Source of the DNA: AAA164-E04 sp964342825
GTDB taxonomy: Bacteria > Verrucomicrobiota > Verrucomicrobiia > Limisphaerales > AAA164-E04
Direction: 5' to 3'
Length of the DNA stretch: 64,000 bases
NCBI GenBank assembly: GCA_964342825.1
Contig: CAYFHO010000012.1
Location: 30,863 to 94,862, forward strand
Part shown: in pieces, positions 28,086 to 37,206 of the stretch
How the letters are laid out: every line of letters begins with the position of its first letter
Position numbering within the stretch: the stretch's first letter is position 1
Notes under the pieces: model-generated
Told to the model about the DNA's origin: nothing
Seen by the model: only the letters and a program-made list of their open reading frames with translations
Databases searched by the model: none
Translations under genes and position numbers: made by a program

Positions 28086-29381
28086 ATGATCTCCGAATAC
28101 CACCCCAATCATCCATTGCCTCGGATGTTTCCCTTGCAGCAGGCATTTTCCGGCCGATCAAACCCATTGGATGTTGCGGCGGCTGTTCGTGAAGCAATGG
28201 AACCAGTTAAATTCCGTCTCCAATCCGGTATGCGTATTGGGGTGGCCGTTGGAAGCAGGGGGATCACGGGATTGAACATCATGGTCCAGGAGATGGTGAA
28301 TCAATTGGTGAACCTTGGAGTGGATCCCATCATTCTGCCAGCCATGGGGAGTCATGGTGGTGCTACACCAGAAGGTCAGTCCGCCGTGCTGGCTGGTTAT
28401 GGCATTGATTCAAAATCATTAGGAGTGCCTGTGGAGGCTTCGATGGAAACCCTTTGTGCTGGTGAATCCAAGTGGGGGACTCCCATTCACTGGAGCCTGC
28501 CTGCCTCACAGCTCGATGGAGTGATTATTCTGAACCGAATCAAGCCACACACAGATTTCAAAGGCCAACTGGGAAGCGGAATCTTGAAAATGCTGGTCGT
28601 TGGGTTGGGGAAACGGGATGGCGCTTCGGCTTTTCATCGAGCATCCATTCAATTTGGCTATGAACAAGTTCTTCGCAATTATGCTGAAATTTTGCTGCAA
28701 AAGATGCCTGTGATCGGTGGTGTCGGTATTGTAGAGAATGCGCTTCACCAAACGGATCGGATACAATTCATTCCTTCCGAAACAGCCATCAAGGATGAAG
28801 AAGTTTTATTCCAGTCGGCTTTCGAGTTGATGCCCCGACTTCCCTTTGACGATCTTGATCTCCTGATCGTGGATCGTATTGGAAAGAATATCAGTGGATC
28901 GGGAATGGATCCCAACATTGTAGGACGAGGGGTTCACGGTTACTCGACAGATTTCTCCAAGCAGAAAGAATTCCCGCGTATCAAACGCATTCTGGTCAGG
29001 TCGCTCACCCCTGAATCACATGGAAATGCCATTGGGATAGGGATGGCCGATTTTACCACATCCAGACTCGTCAGGTGCATGGATCCGAAAACTTCTTTCG
29101 TCAATGCGGTGACAGCTATGACCATGAATGGTGCCAAAATTCCCATCCATTTCGAATCTGATCAGGAGGTGATTCAGTGGGCTCTCAGCTCACTCGTGGT
29201 GCCGGATACGCAACAATCCCGTATTTTACGAATCAAGGACACGCTTCATCTGGATGACATGGAAGCCTCTGAGAATTTACTCTCAGAGGCCAAAAGCAAT
29301 CCGCAACTGGTCTTGAAAGGAGAGCCCGTCTCTTTTGAATTTGATCAGGAAGGCAACTTGCCGGAGCTCACCGAAATGTAA
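28086..29381 (+). CDS. LarA-related (DUF2088) protein
   Basis: A 431-residue protein distantly related to the nickel-pincer lactate racemase family. It has an AMGSHGGATPEGQ loop with a His, as in LarA's GTHRP region, and IKPHTDFKGQLGSGILKM followed by GLGKRDGA, which could supply the His and Lys that hold the pincer cofactor. The match is remote, so another reaction on a 2-hydroxy acid or a phosphoryl-sugar acid is possible. ATG 28086 follows an in-frame TTG at 28080. It starts about 45 bp after the prenyltransferase-like gene on the same strand. A closer LarA relative is at 40997-42280. Confidence 0.75.
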   Translation: MISEYHPNHPLPRMFPLQQAFSGRSNPLDVAAAVREAMEPVKFRLQSGMRIGVAVGSRGITGLNIMVQEMVNQLVNLGVDPIILPAMGSHGGATPEGQSAVLAGYGIDSKSLGVPVEASMETLCAGESKWGTPIHWSLPASQLDGVIILNRIKPHTDFKGQLGSGILKMLVVGLGKRDGASAFHRASIQFGYEQVLRNYAEILLQKMPVIGGVGIVENALHQTDRIQFIPSETAIKDEEVLFQSAFELMPRLPFDDLDLLIVDRIGKNISGSGMDPNIVGRGVHGYSTDFSKQKEFPRIKRILVRSLTPESHGNAIGIGMADFTTSRLVRCMDPKTSFVNAVTAMTMNGAKIPIHFESDQEVIQWALSSLVVPDTQQSRILRIKDTLHLDDMEASENLLSEAKSNPQLVLKGEPVSFEFDQEGNLPELTEM

Positions 29382-29423
29382 GCGAGACCCTTCCGCAGTT
29401 ATTTCGCCTGCAAGAGAGCTCGT

Positions 29424-29972
29424 TTAAGAGGCGATCATGTTGTTTTTTCGTGCAAAGTTGAATAAACCACCCTCATCCACGACATCTCTCACATCCCCAA
29501 GCGGGTTGATGGAATAAACTTTGCCTGTTGACTCAACGGTGACAGTCAAAGCGTCGAGATCGACTGCCACGACGTCTCCAGTCTTGAGCACTTCACAAAG
29601 CCGCTCCTTGCTCTCGCATGGATAAAGTTCACCGGTCGCGACACAATTTCTGAAGAAAATTCGGGCAAAACTTTCCGCTAGCACGAGTTCACAGTCAGCA
29701 GCTCCCATGGCAATGGGCGCGTGCTCTCGAGAACTTCCGCACCCGAAATTTCGGCCAGCCACCACTATGGGATATTGGCTGTCGAGTTCACCCTCCGCCA
29801 CATAACGTTCGGGATACAGAGAGTCAGGAAGCCCACAAAGGGCATAACTGCCCAGTTTATCATACTCTTCCTTGACGGTAGGAATGAGATTCAAATATTG
29901 CGCAGGAATGATTTGATCTGTGTCGATATTGTCTTGAACAACGTAAACAGGGCCCTTGATAACCTTACTCAT
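29424..29972 (-). CDS. leuD: 3-isopropylmalate dehydratase small subunit
   Basis: A 182-residue LeuD, which with LeuC isomerises 2- to 3-isopropylmalate in leucine synthesis. The swivel domain shows DNIDTDQIIPAQYLN, then VAGRNFGCGSSREHAPIA, and ESFARIFFRNCVATGELYP, the canonical motif set. leuC is not adjacent; the upstream neighbour on the same strand is the Prc protease, about 50 bp away. A closely related activity (homoaconitase or methylcitraconate type) cannot be excluded without LeuC. Confidence 0.92.
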   Translation of the reverse strand: MSKVIKGPVYVVQDNIDTDQIIPAQYLNLIPTVKEEYDKLGSYALCGLPDSLYPERYVAEGELDSQYPIVVAGRNFGCGSSREHAPIAMGAADCELVLAESFARIFFRNCVATGELYPCESKERLCEVLKTGDVVAVDLDALTVTVESTGKVYSINPLGDVRDVVDEGGLFNFARKNNMIAS

Positions 29973-30022
29973 ATGCGGAGGTAGTTTGTAAATTTGATTT
30001 CACTTTTGCAACCCTTTCCTGA

Positions 30023-32230
30023 TCAGCGATTGCTTGCCTGTGCAGAGAGGTGCGGTTTGTCCGCTTTCTTGGCCTTGTTCATTTCATCGATGTAGTCCAT
30101 CAATATGTAAAGTCCCTCTCGAGTGTAGGCATCCAGGCGTTTGTCCATTTCATCCTGATCATCGCCTACGTAGGCATTCTCATCAATGGCGGGTAGATCC
30201 CCGTCCTTGGTCTCCTCCTCTTCCTCTTCAACGACATAATGCTCAGGATTGTCACCATCGAAGAGCAATTCGGCAGGCTTCTGATCGCGGATTTCATCCA
30301 TGGTCAAACGGAAGATTTTCAGTCCGGGGTAACGTCTGGCTTTACGCTCCTCATCACGTTCCTTGGATCTTGCTTTGTCTGCTTCTTTTTCCGGTTTGCG
30401 TTTTTCCTCATTCAGGCTCACGGTTTTGCGTTCCTTGATTTCTTGATAACGCCGGATGTCATCCATGATGTATTGGAAATCTGTGTCATTCTTGATTCGT
30501 TTGGCAGAAGCTTCCTTCAATGCCTCCAGGGTGCCTTCCACTCGTTGCATGACCTTATAGTCGGCCGGCTCGATCGAATCTGGCTCGAGGCTCTGGGGAA
30601 GATGAGCCTCTCCCAGTTCCATGTAATCATAGATGGATGGGAGAATGATATCAGGTGTCACACCATTTTTTTGAGTCGTGCTGCCTTCCACTCTGTAAAA
30701 TTTCGAAATGGTGTATTTGAGTAAACCGCTTTCGTCGGGGGTATTTCTGATTTTGTTCAGTTCGACCAGAGTTTGGACCGTCCCTTTGCCATGGGTGGTT
30801 TTATCACCGACGATTACCGCTCTTCCATAGTCCTGTAATGCCGCTGCGGTAATTTCAGCAGCCGATGCGCTCAAATGGCTTACCATAACAACCAGAGGTC
30901 CATCATAAATGGTAGATGGATCGGTGTCATCCAGGATCTGCTTTTGCTTGACGTAGTTTTGCACCTGGACGACTGGTCCCTCGGGGAAAAATAAACCGGT
31001 AAGTGCAACGGCCTCTGGAAGAATGCCACCACCGTTACGTCTTAAATCTAGAGCAATGCCTTCCACATTTTCCGTTTTGAGGCGTTTCAGAATCCGGGCA
31101 GTGTCCGCTGCGACGTTCTCGTAATATTGCGGCACCGTCAGCACTGCCAATCTCCTGGTTTTGCCGGATTCAACGGGCAATTCCACGATACGGGCTTTCG
31201 CGAACTGCTCCTTGAGTTCTATTTTTTCGCGAATCAGTGTTAATTCGCGGGTTTCAGATCCATCGACAGATTTAGCAGGGATGATGGTGAGCTTTACTTT
31301 GGTGTTGAGTTTGCCTCGAATCAACTGCACCACCTTGTTCAATTTCATTTCCACGACATCAACCGCTTCCTCATCTCCCTGGGCGACCGCGATAATCTTA
31401 TCCCCGGGTTTGATCTTTTTGCTTTTATCCGCCGGACCTCCTGGCACGAGACTGACAATTTGGCAATAACCCTCGTTGCTTCTGAGAAGGGCTCCTATTC
31501 CAGTCAGTTCGTTGTGAACGTTTTTAATGTAGAAATCATCTGCCGTGGTTGGGCTCATGTAATCCGAATGCGGATCATATGCGTTGGATAACGCCGTCAA
31601 ATAAATCTGAAGGACTTCGTCGGATTCCAAGGTAATGAAATCTTTGACCAGTCGGTCGTAGCGTTTGGCCAGGCGCTCTTTGACTTTGGAAATATCTTCT
31701 TTTCCAAGCCGGCCTTGCAGTAAGTCGTACTTGATGCGCTGTCGCCAAAGTTCACGGGCTTCAGCTTCTGTTTTTGGCCAAGGCTCCTCGGAGCGTTTGA
31801 TCATGATTTCGTCGTCTACATCGAAGACGTAATCCTGCTCCAACAACTCGTCGATGACTTTTCTGCGCTCCTGAAAGCGTTGCTTGAATCGTTCGAATAT
31901 TTCAAAGGCAGGGGCAGCATTCTGGACGCGTCTGTTCTTCAAAACTCCTGTTGTATAGTCGTCCAGGACCTTCTCATATTTTTCCCGGAACTCGTCGATG
32001 TCCGATTGAAGAAAGATCTGGTGGTTGAGATCCAGTGCATCGAGGTAGTTGTTGAAAAAGATGGTTGAAATGTCGTTGTCGATCCATTTTTGGCGTAAGT
32101 GACTCTGGCTAAGTATCAAACCGACCACTTCAGTGATTTTGCCACTTTCCCTTGAACTCAGATCCAGGCCTTGAACCGGAGTCAAAGCCATCAAAACGAG
32201 GCAGACCGTGATGCGAAATTTGGTTCTCAT
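30023..32230 (-). CDS. prc: carboxy-terminal processing protease (tail-specific protease)
   Basis: A 735-residue exported S41 serine protease. After a signal peptide comes an N-terminal helical domain, a PDZ domain (LVPGGPADKSKKIKPGDKIIAV), and the catalytic domain with VSHLSASAAEITAAALQDYG (nucleophile Ser) and VGDKTTHGKGTVQ (general-base Lys). The C-terminus holds a charged DUF3340-like region rich in Glu, Lys and Arg. Size and layout match periplasmic Prc/Tsp, which trims protein C-termini and degrades SsrA-tagged or misfolded proteins. It is followed by leuD on the same strand. Confidence 0.93.
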   Translation of the reverse strand: MRTKFRITVCLVLMALTPVQGLDLSSRESGKITEVVGLILSQSHLRQKWIDNDISTIFFNNYLDALDLNHQIFLQSDIDEFREKYEKVLDDYTTGVLKNRRVQNAAPAFEIFERFKQRFQERRKVIDELLEQDYVFDVDDEIMIKRSEEPWPKTEAEARELWRQRIKYDLLQGRLGKEDISKVKERLAKRYDRLVKDFITLESDEVLQIYLTALSNAYDPHSDYMSPTTADDFYIKNVHNELTGIGALLRSNEGYCQIVSLVPGGPADKSKKIKPGDKIIAVAQGDEEAVDVVEMKLNKVVQLIRGKLNTKVKLTIIPAKSVDGSETRELTLIREKIELKEQFAKARIVELPVESGKTRRLAVLTVPQYYENVAADTARILKRLKTENVEGIALDLRRNGGGILPEAVALTGLFFPEGPVVQVQNYVKQKQILDDTDPSTIYDGPLVVMVSHLSASAAEITAAALQDYGRAVIVGDKTTHGKGTVQTLVELNKIRNTPDESGLLKYTISKFYRVEGSTTQKNGVTPDIILPSIYDYMELGEAHLPQSLEPDSIEPADYKVMQRVEGTLEALKEASAKRIKNDTDFQYIMDDIRRYQEIKERKTVSLNEEKRKPEKEADKARSKERDEERKARRYPGLKIFRLTMDEIRDQKPAELLFDGDNPEHYVVEEEEEETKDGDLPAIDENAYVGDDQDEMDKRLDAYTREGLYILMDYIDEMNKAKKADKPHLSAQASNR

Positions 32231-32400
32231 ATTTACTTCAAAGAGTTTGCACTGATTTAGAGCAGATTCAACAAATGTTTCGTTGATTTTTTCGCCTTGG
32301 AAGCCACAGTTTTATGAGAGAAGCTAGAATACCGATTGATTGAGAAAGTTGTGATGCTCCGGTATATCCGGTGATCGCTTCCGAGCCTGAATCACGTGCC

Positions 32401-34911
32401 ATGCAAACATTAATTCATAGACTGATCAAATCAGCGACGCGATGCTCTTGGTTGAGCAAGATAAATCCAGTATTGCGGTTGGCACTTTATTGTAGAATGG
32501 CCGCTTTTTGTTTTGCGCTGACTCTTTTCTTTGCGGTGGAATCGAGCATACTTTCTGCCGACAAGCCTGCCTTGGGTAGAACCTTTACATTCGACTTCAA
32601 TGGAGGCCCCATGAAAAGTCGGTTCTCTCCTCAGAGTGACGCAAACGATGGTAAAGGCAAGCCAAGCGCGGCGATAAAGTTACAACCCAAATTCTCCGAG
32701 GGCATGGAAGGGCTTGCTCTGGAATCTCGTGAAGCCACCGATGGAATAATCCTTGATTTGAGTTCAAGGGACACCCCGACATTGCCTCTTGATCAGGGAA
32801 GTGTGCGATTTTGGTTTAAACCGGATTGGGATTCTGGAAAAGGTCCAGGGGGCTATGCTTCTCTCATGAGTTTTGGTCGCTGGAAAGCGCCACCTGACAT
32901 GACTGGTTATTGGGGGTTGAGCTTTGATCCAAAAGGTGAACGCATTCAGTTTGGTGCCCAATCGAAAGATCAGGGTACCACCTTCATCGCAACTTCCGTT
33001 CAGTTAAAAAAGGACAATTGGTATGAGATTGTTCTGAGCTATGACAGCAGTGCGACCTGGGTTTACATCGATGGTAAACCTCATGGTCCAGGGCAGGGCA
33101 TATCTTTCGTTCCCCCTGATACAGCGCTGAAGTCTACCGGGCTCGCACTTGGAAATACACCCCAAGGCCACCAGCCCGTGAAAGGTTTGATAGATGGATT
33201 TGAAATCTTCAATTACCCCATTGAATCCGTTGAACATCAATTCAAATACTTTGCTGTCAGTGCTCAAGTTGATGCGAAACCGTTGCGAGTTCATCTTCAA
33301 TGGCCGGCGGTCAAAAAGAGAACCTACGAAGTGAAGCGCAGGAAATTTGGGACAACTTCCTGGAAAAGCTTGGTGACGGATTTGAAAGCTTTTGAACTGG
33401 TAGATGCTTCATCCGATTTGGAAGCAGGGCAGATTTACGAATATCAGGTTTCTCCTTATAGAATTCCAGGTCGGATTCATCAGATTGAAGTGGCAGCCTT
33501 CGTACCTCCCACGCATTCGAAAGGAAAAGTCCTGGTTTTAGTCGACCGCTCACATTGGAGAAATCTGCAAGGAGAGTTGGATCGATTTCGTGATGATCTC
33601 AACCTGGATGGTTGGGAAGTTGTCATGGAACGAGCACCGCGGCACGTGGATTCCAGGTGGAAACCCAATGTCAGGAATATTGCAGAGGTTAAAGAATTAG
33701 TTCAAAAACATCTTGGTGCACCGGTGAATGGATTGAAAACCTTGATACTCATCGGGCATGTTGCGGTTCCTTATTCCGGTTACCACGCACTCGATGGCCA
33801 CGTTAGCCCCGGTGACGATCATCGAGGGGCATGGTCCTGCGATGCTTACTATGGTGATTTGGACGGTGTATGGCGCGATAGCGTCGTTGATCATATCAAT
33901 AGAACTCATCCTGATGCGACCAATGTTCCCGGAGATGGTAAATTTGATGACAATCTTTTGCCTACCCATCTTGAAATCGCTGTGGGTCGCGTTGATTTTG
34001 CAAATTTGCCCAGTTTGAACAGTGGAGTTTTAGGTGGGCGATCCGTTCGGAGATCCAAAATGGAATTGGAACTTCTCAAACAGTATTTCAACAAGAACCA
34101 TGAATTCCGGAACGGAAGGATCAAGTTTGAGGATCAAGTGGTTATCAAATCACGTCTTCCATCGTCCATGAATACCTATTTCAATGGCATTGCAGTGGGC
34201 AATTCCGCCCAATGGTTCGGGCATGTACCAGGGGCTGTTCGAACAGGAGATGGATTTCAAGATCCGGGACGAAGTTTATGGGCATTCATGGCGGGACGCA
34301 GTGGTAGTGCTTCGTTTGCGAGTGGGGTTCGCCGGACTCGCGACTTTAATCAATTGGACAAAGGACCTCGTTCAGCCTACATGATGCTTTATTCCTCCTG
34401 GCATGGTGACTGGAACGTTCAAGACGCCTTTCTGCGTGCTTGCCTGGCGGGTCCGGATTCCGGGCTGGCAGCCATGAGTGCCGTGGTCGGACCTTGGCAC
34501 TTGCAAACCTTGGGTAGGGGAGAGTGTCTGGGGTATGGTTACCTGCGATCGGCAAACCAGCAACCAAGGCGAGCCACGCGCGCCCTTGCAATTCTTGGAG
34601 ACCCTACTTTGGGTAATTTTTTCACCCCACCCGTTTCAGATTTGAAAATCACAAAGGAAAATGGGGTGCACCGTTTGAACTGGACCCTACCTCCGATAAA
34701 CGAACCGGAAGGCCTCTATACTTACCAGTTTCAAGAACGGTCCAACAGATATGAACTAATGAAACGACTTGCTCCTTCGGCTTCTGATTGGGCACTTCCC
34801 AAGACGGTGTCCAAAGGATCGCGCATCATGGTTCGAACGTGTCGATGGATTCATTCGGCAAGTGGCGTATTTGCGCATCTAAGCCCGGGTGCCTCACTGG
34901 AGATCAAGTAG
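32401..34911 (+). CDS. secreted LamG plus gingipain-like (C25-type) domain protein
   Basis: An 836-residue exported protein. ATG 32401 was chosen over GTG 32371; a hydrophobic signal (MAAFCFALTLFFAVESSILS) lies inside a longer n-region. Residues ~45-255 form a LamG-like domain (SVRFWFKPDWD, ATWVYIDGKPHGPGQG). A fibronectin-like strand set follows, then from about 380 a domain with LILIGHVAVPYSG, CDAYYGDLDGVW and HLEIAVGRVDF, like the gingipain/caspase fold. His668 in SSWHGDWN fits the catalytic His, but the place of the catalytic Cys reads SAVVGPW (Ala694). It may be an inactive or altered protease. A sulfatase gene follows. Confidence 0.7.
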   Translation: MQTLIHRLIKSATRCSWLSKINPVLRLALYCRMAAFCFALTLFFAVESSILSADKPALGRTFTFDFNGGPMKSRFSPQSDANDGKGKPSAAIKLQPKFSEGMEGLALESREATDGIILDLSSRDTPTLPLDQGSVRFWFKPDWDSGKGPGGYASLMSFGRWKAPPDMTGYWGLSFDPKGERIQFGAQSKDQGTTFIATSVQLKKDNWYEIVLSYDSSATWVYIDGKPHGPGQGISFVPPDTALKSTGLALGNTPQGHQPVKGLIDGFEIFNYPIESVEHQFKYFAVSAQVDAKPLRVHLQWPAVKKRTYEVKRRKFGTTSWKSLVTDLKAFELVDASSDLEAGQIYEYQVSPYRIPGRIHQIEVAAFVPPTHSKGKVLVLVDRSHWRNLQGELDRFRDDLNLDGWEVVMERAPRHVDSRWKPNVRNIAEVKELVQKHLGAPVNGLKTLILIGHVAVPYSGYHALDGHVSPGDDHRGAWSCDAYYGDLDGVWRDSVVDHINRTHPDATNVPGDGKFDDNLLPTHLEIAVGRVDFANLPSLNSGVLGGRSVRRSKMELELLKQYFNKNHEFRNGRIKFEDQVVIKSRLPSSMNTYFNGIAVGNSAQWFGHVPGAVRTGDGFQDPGRSLWAFMAGRSGSASFASGVRRTRDFNQLDKGPRSAYMMLYSSWHGDWNVQDAFLRACLAGPDSGLAAMSAVVGPWHLQTLGRGECLGYGYLRSANQQPRRATRALAILGDPTLGNFFTPPVSDLKITKENGVHRLNWTLPPINEPEGLYTYQFQERSNRYELMKRLAPSASDWALPKTVSKGSRIMVRTCRWIHSASGVFAHLSPGASLEIK

Positions 34912-34991
34912 AAATAGAATCGAAATCATGGATGGTTTGTATTGAGATCAAATCCATTGATTTTCGACTCATCGAATCATAGCCTGCAGGG

Positions 34992-36515
34992 ATGCCAGTT
35001 TTGAGAATTCATATCCTTGTCCTCTTAACCATTATTTTTTTCGAGGGAATATCCATCAATGCGGCTCCTGGTCGCCCGAACATATTGTTTGCCATCTCGG
35101 ATGATCAGTCTTTTCCGCATGCCTCGATTTATGGAGCGAGATATATCAAAACTCCTGCTTTTGACCGTATCGCTCAGGAAGGGGTGTTGTTTAATCAGGC
35201 CTTTTGTCCAGCGCCCGGTTGTTCACCTTCACGTGCAAGTATTCTTACTGGACGAAATATTTGGCAGAATCGTGAAGCTGGAACGCATGCTTCAAATTTT
35301 CCATCTGACTTAAAAGTTTTCACTCAAGCTTTGGAAAAGGAGGCGGGCTACCGAGTGGGTTATACGGGCAAAGCCTGGGGACCTGGAAATTTTTCGATAA
35401 CCGGTTGGAATCAAAACCCTGTTGGGAAGGGTTATAATCAGCATAAAATGGATTCTCCCTCCGGAATTTCTGGCAACGATTATGCCCGTAATTTCGAAGC
35501 ATTTCTTGAGGGGCAGGATGACTCCAAACCATTCTTCTTCTGGTTCGGAGGCTATGAACCTCATCGAGTATATGAAAACGGAGCGGGTCAAAAGGCCGGC
35601 AAAAGCATTGGAGACGTGGATGTGCCCTCCTTTCTTCCGGATCATCCTGTGATTCGAAACGATCTGCTGGATTACGCCGTGGAGATCGAGTGGTTTGACT
35701 CACACCTTGGACGCATGCTTGAAACACTTGAACAACGTGGTGAACTCGATAACACACTCATCGTTGTGACAGCTGACAACGGCATGCCATTTCCACGAGC
35801 CAAAGCCAATCTATACGAGTTTGGGATTCATGCGCCTCTGGCCATTCGGTGGGGAAGCGAAATAAGGGGAGGGAGATCTGTGGATGATTTGGTCAGTTTC
35901 ATCGATTTTGCCCCCACCTTTCTTGAGGTTGCCGGCATTACTCCATGGAAGGAAATCACAGGAAAGAGTTTGGTGACAATGCTCAAATCAGATCGGTCTG
36001 GAGTTTTGGAGCATGACCGGCGGTGGGTTCTTTCAGGTAGAGAACGACACACCCATGCCCGTCCGAATAACCTTGGGTACCCAGCGCGCGCCGTCCGGAC
36101 TCATCGTTATCTTTACATCCGGAATTTTAACCCTGACTTGTGGCCTGCGGGTAATGAATTTCATGACATCGACGCCTGCCCGAGCAAGTCACTGTTGGTG
36201 GATCATAAAGACGAACCTGCCATTGAACCGTATTTTGATGCAGCAGTCGGGAAGCGTCCGGCAGAGGAATTATTTGATATTTTAACAGACCCAGGTTGCA
36301 TGCGTAATCTTGCCGGTGCTCCCGAATACCAGAAGCATCGTAAGGATATGGCGAACCTACTGACCCGTGAACTCAGGCGGCAAAAGGATCCAAGGGTATT
36401 GAATGGAGGCCAGGTCTTTGACAGCTATCCTCGATATTCAAGCATGCGTCCTCACCTTGGAGGTTTTGCAGAACGTGGACAGTATAATCCTGCTTTCGCT
36501 GAGGATGAAAAATGA
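34992..36515 (+). CDS. sulfatase (formylglycine, Cys type)
   Basis: A 507-residue exported sulfatase with signal peptide MPVLRIHILVLLTIIFF. The formylglycine motif is CSPSR with Cys77, the metal Asp pair is in ILFAISDDQS (37-38), and VVTADNGMPFPRAK holds the second metal-site Asp-Asn. It resembles N-sulfoglucosamine sulfohydrolase (heparan N-sulfatase)-type sulfatases, judged from ISDDQSFPHASIYG and the C-terminal RYLYIRNFNPDLWP pattern. That would suggest a sulfated glycan substrate. It lies downstream of the LamG/gingipain-like protein, perhaps one secreted-degradation unit. Confidence 0.9.
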   Translation: MPVLRIHILVLLTIIFFEGISINAAPGRPNILFAISDDQSFPHASIYGARYIKTPAFDRIAQEGVLFNQAFCPAPGCSPSRASILTGRNIWQNREAGTHASNFPSDLKVFTQALEKEAGYRVGYTGKAWGPGNFSITGWNQNPVGKGYNQHKMDSPSGISGNDYARNFEAFLEGQDDSKPFFFWFGGYEPHRVYENGAGQKAGKSIGDVDVPSFLPDHPVIRNDLLDYAVEIEWFDSHLGRMLETLEQRGELDNTLIVVTADNGMPFPRAKANLYEFGIHAPLAIRWGSEIRGGRSVDDLVSFIDFAPTFLEVAGITPWKEITGKSLVTMLKSDRSGVLEHDRRWVLSGRERHTHARPNNLGYPARAVRTHRYLYIRNFNPDLWPAGNEFHDIDACPSKSLLVDHKDEPAIEPYFDAAVGKRPAEELFDILTDPGCMRNLAGAPEYQKHRKDMANLLTRELRRQKDPRVLNGGQVFDSYPRYSSMRPHLGGFAERGQYNPAFAEDEK

Positions 36516-36531
36516 TCTTCGTGAAAAGAGT

Positions 36532-37194
36532 TTAATGGAAATAGGTGTCCAAAACCTTTCGGTAAGCAGCACATTCTTTCTCGACATCTGATGCTTTTAG
36601 AATGGCCGAAACGACGCAAATTCTCTGTGCTCCCGCGTCAAGCACGTGTTGCAGATTCGAAAAATTAATTCCACCTATGCAAAACCACGGCACCTCGACA
36701 TTTCTTGAAGCCCACTGGACATATTTCAATGTTACCGGGTCGGCCGTGGGTTTTGTTGGAGTTGCGTATACGGGGCCTATGGCTATGTAGTCAGCACCCG
36801 CTTTAATGGCTCTGAGTGCTTGTTCAGGGCCATGGGTGCTCAGACCAACTTTTAGATTTCGTTTTCCAAGCTTGCTGGAAAGTTCCCGGACGTGTTGATG
36901 GCCGGAATCAAAGAAATCTTCCTGCCCCAGGTGGACGAAAGAGTTATCCAATTGAGCTGCTGTGTCCAAATCGTCATTGATCACAAGGTGAACCCCTGAT
37001 GAAGCGGTGACCGGGGCAATTTTTTCAGCAGCTTCCAAAATCTGGGCCGCAGAAGCTCCTTTCATTCGAAGCTGGATGATATCAGCGCCTCCATCGCAGA
37101 GTGCCTTGGCCAGATCCTCGTGTTCACGGTTTCCCCTGTAGGCTTCATCCACAAAACCATACAACCGGCATTGACCGAGCGGTTTCAAGGGCAT
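36532..37194 (-). CDS. thiE: thiamine-phosphate synthase
   Basis: A 220-residue TIM-barrel enzyme joining HMP-PP and thiazole phosphate to make thiamine phosphate. Motifs are DIIQLRMKGASAAQIL, LVINDDLDTAAQLD with HLGQEDF, and ADYIAIGPVYATPTKPTA, then CIGGINFSN at the phosphate site. It is the last gene of an accB-accC-thiE operon, with 12 bp after accC. No other thiamine gene or TPP riboswitch is seen nearby, so this copy seems to be carried along with fatty-acid genes. Confidence 0.93.
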   Translation of the reverse strand: MPLKPLGQCRLYGFVDEAYRGNREHEDLAKALCDGGADIIQLRMKGASAAQILEAAEKIAPVTASSGVHLVINDDLDTAAQLDNSFVHLGQEDFFDSGHQHVRELSSKLGKRNLKVGLSTHGPEQALRAIKAGADYIAIGPVYATPTKPTADPVTLKYVQWASRNVEVPWFCIGGINFSNLQHVLDAGAQRICVVSAILKASDVEKECAAYRKVLDTYFH

Positions 37195-37206
37195 GACTGA
37201 TCCGGG

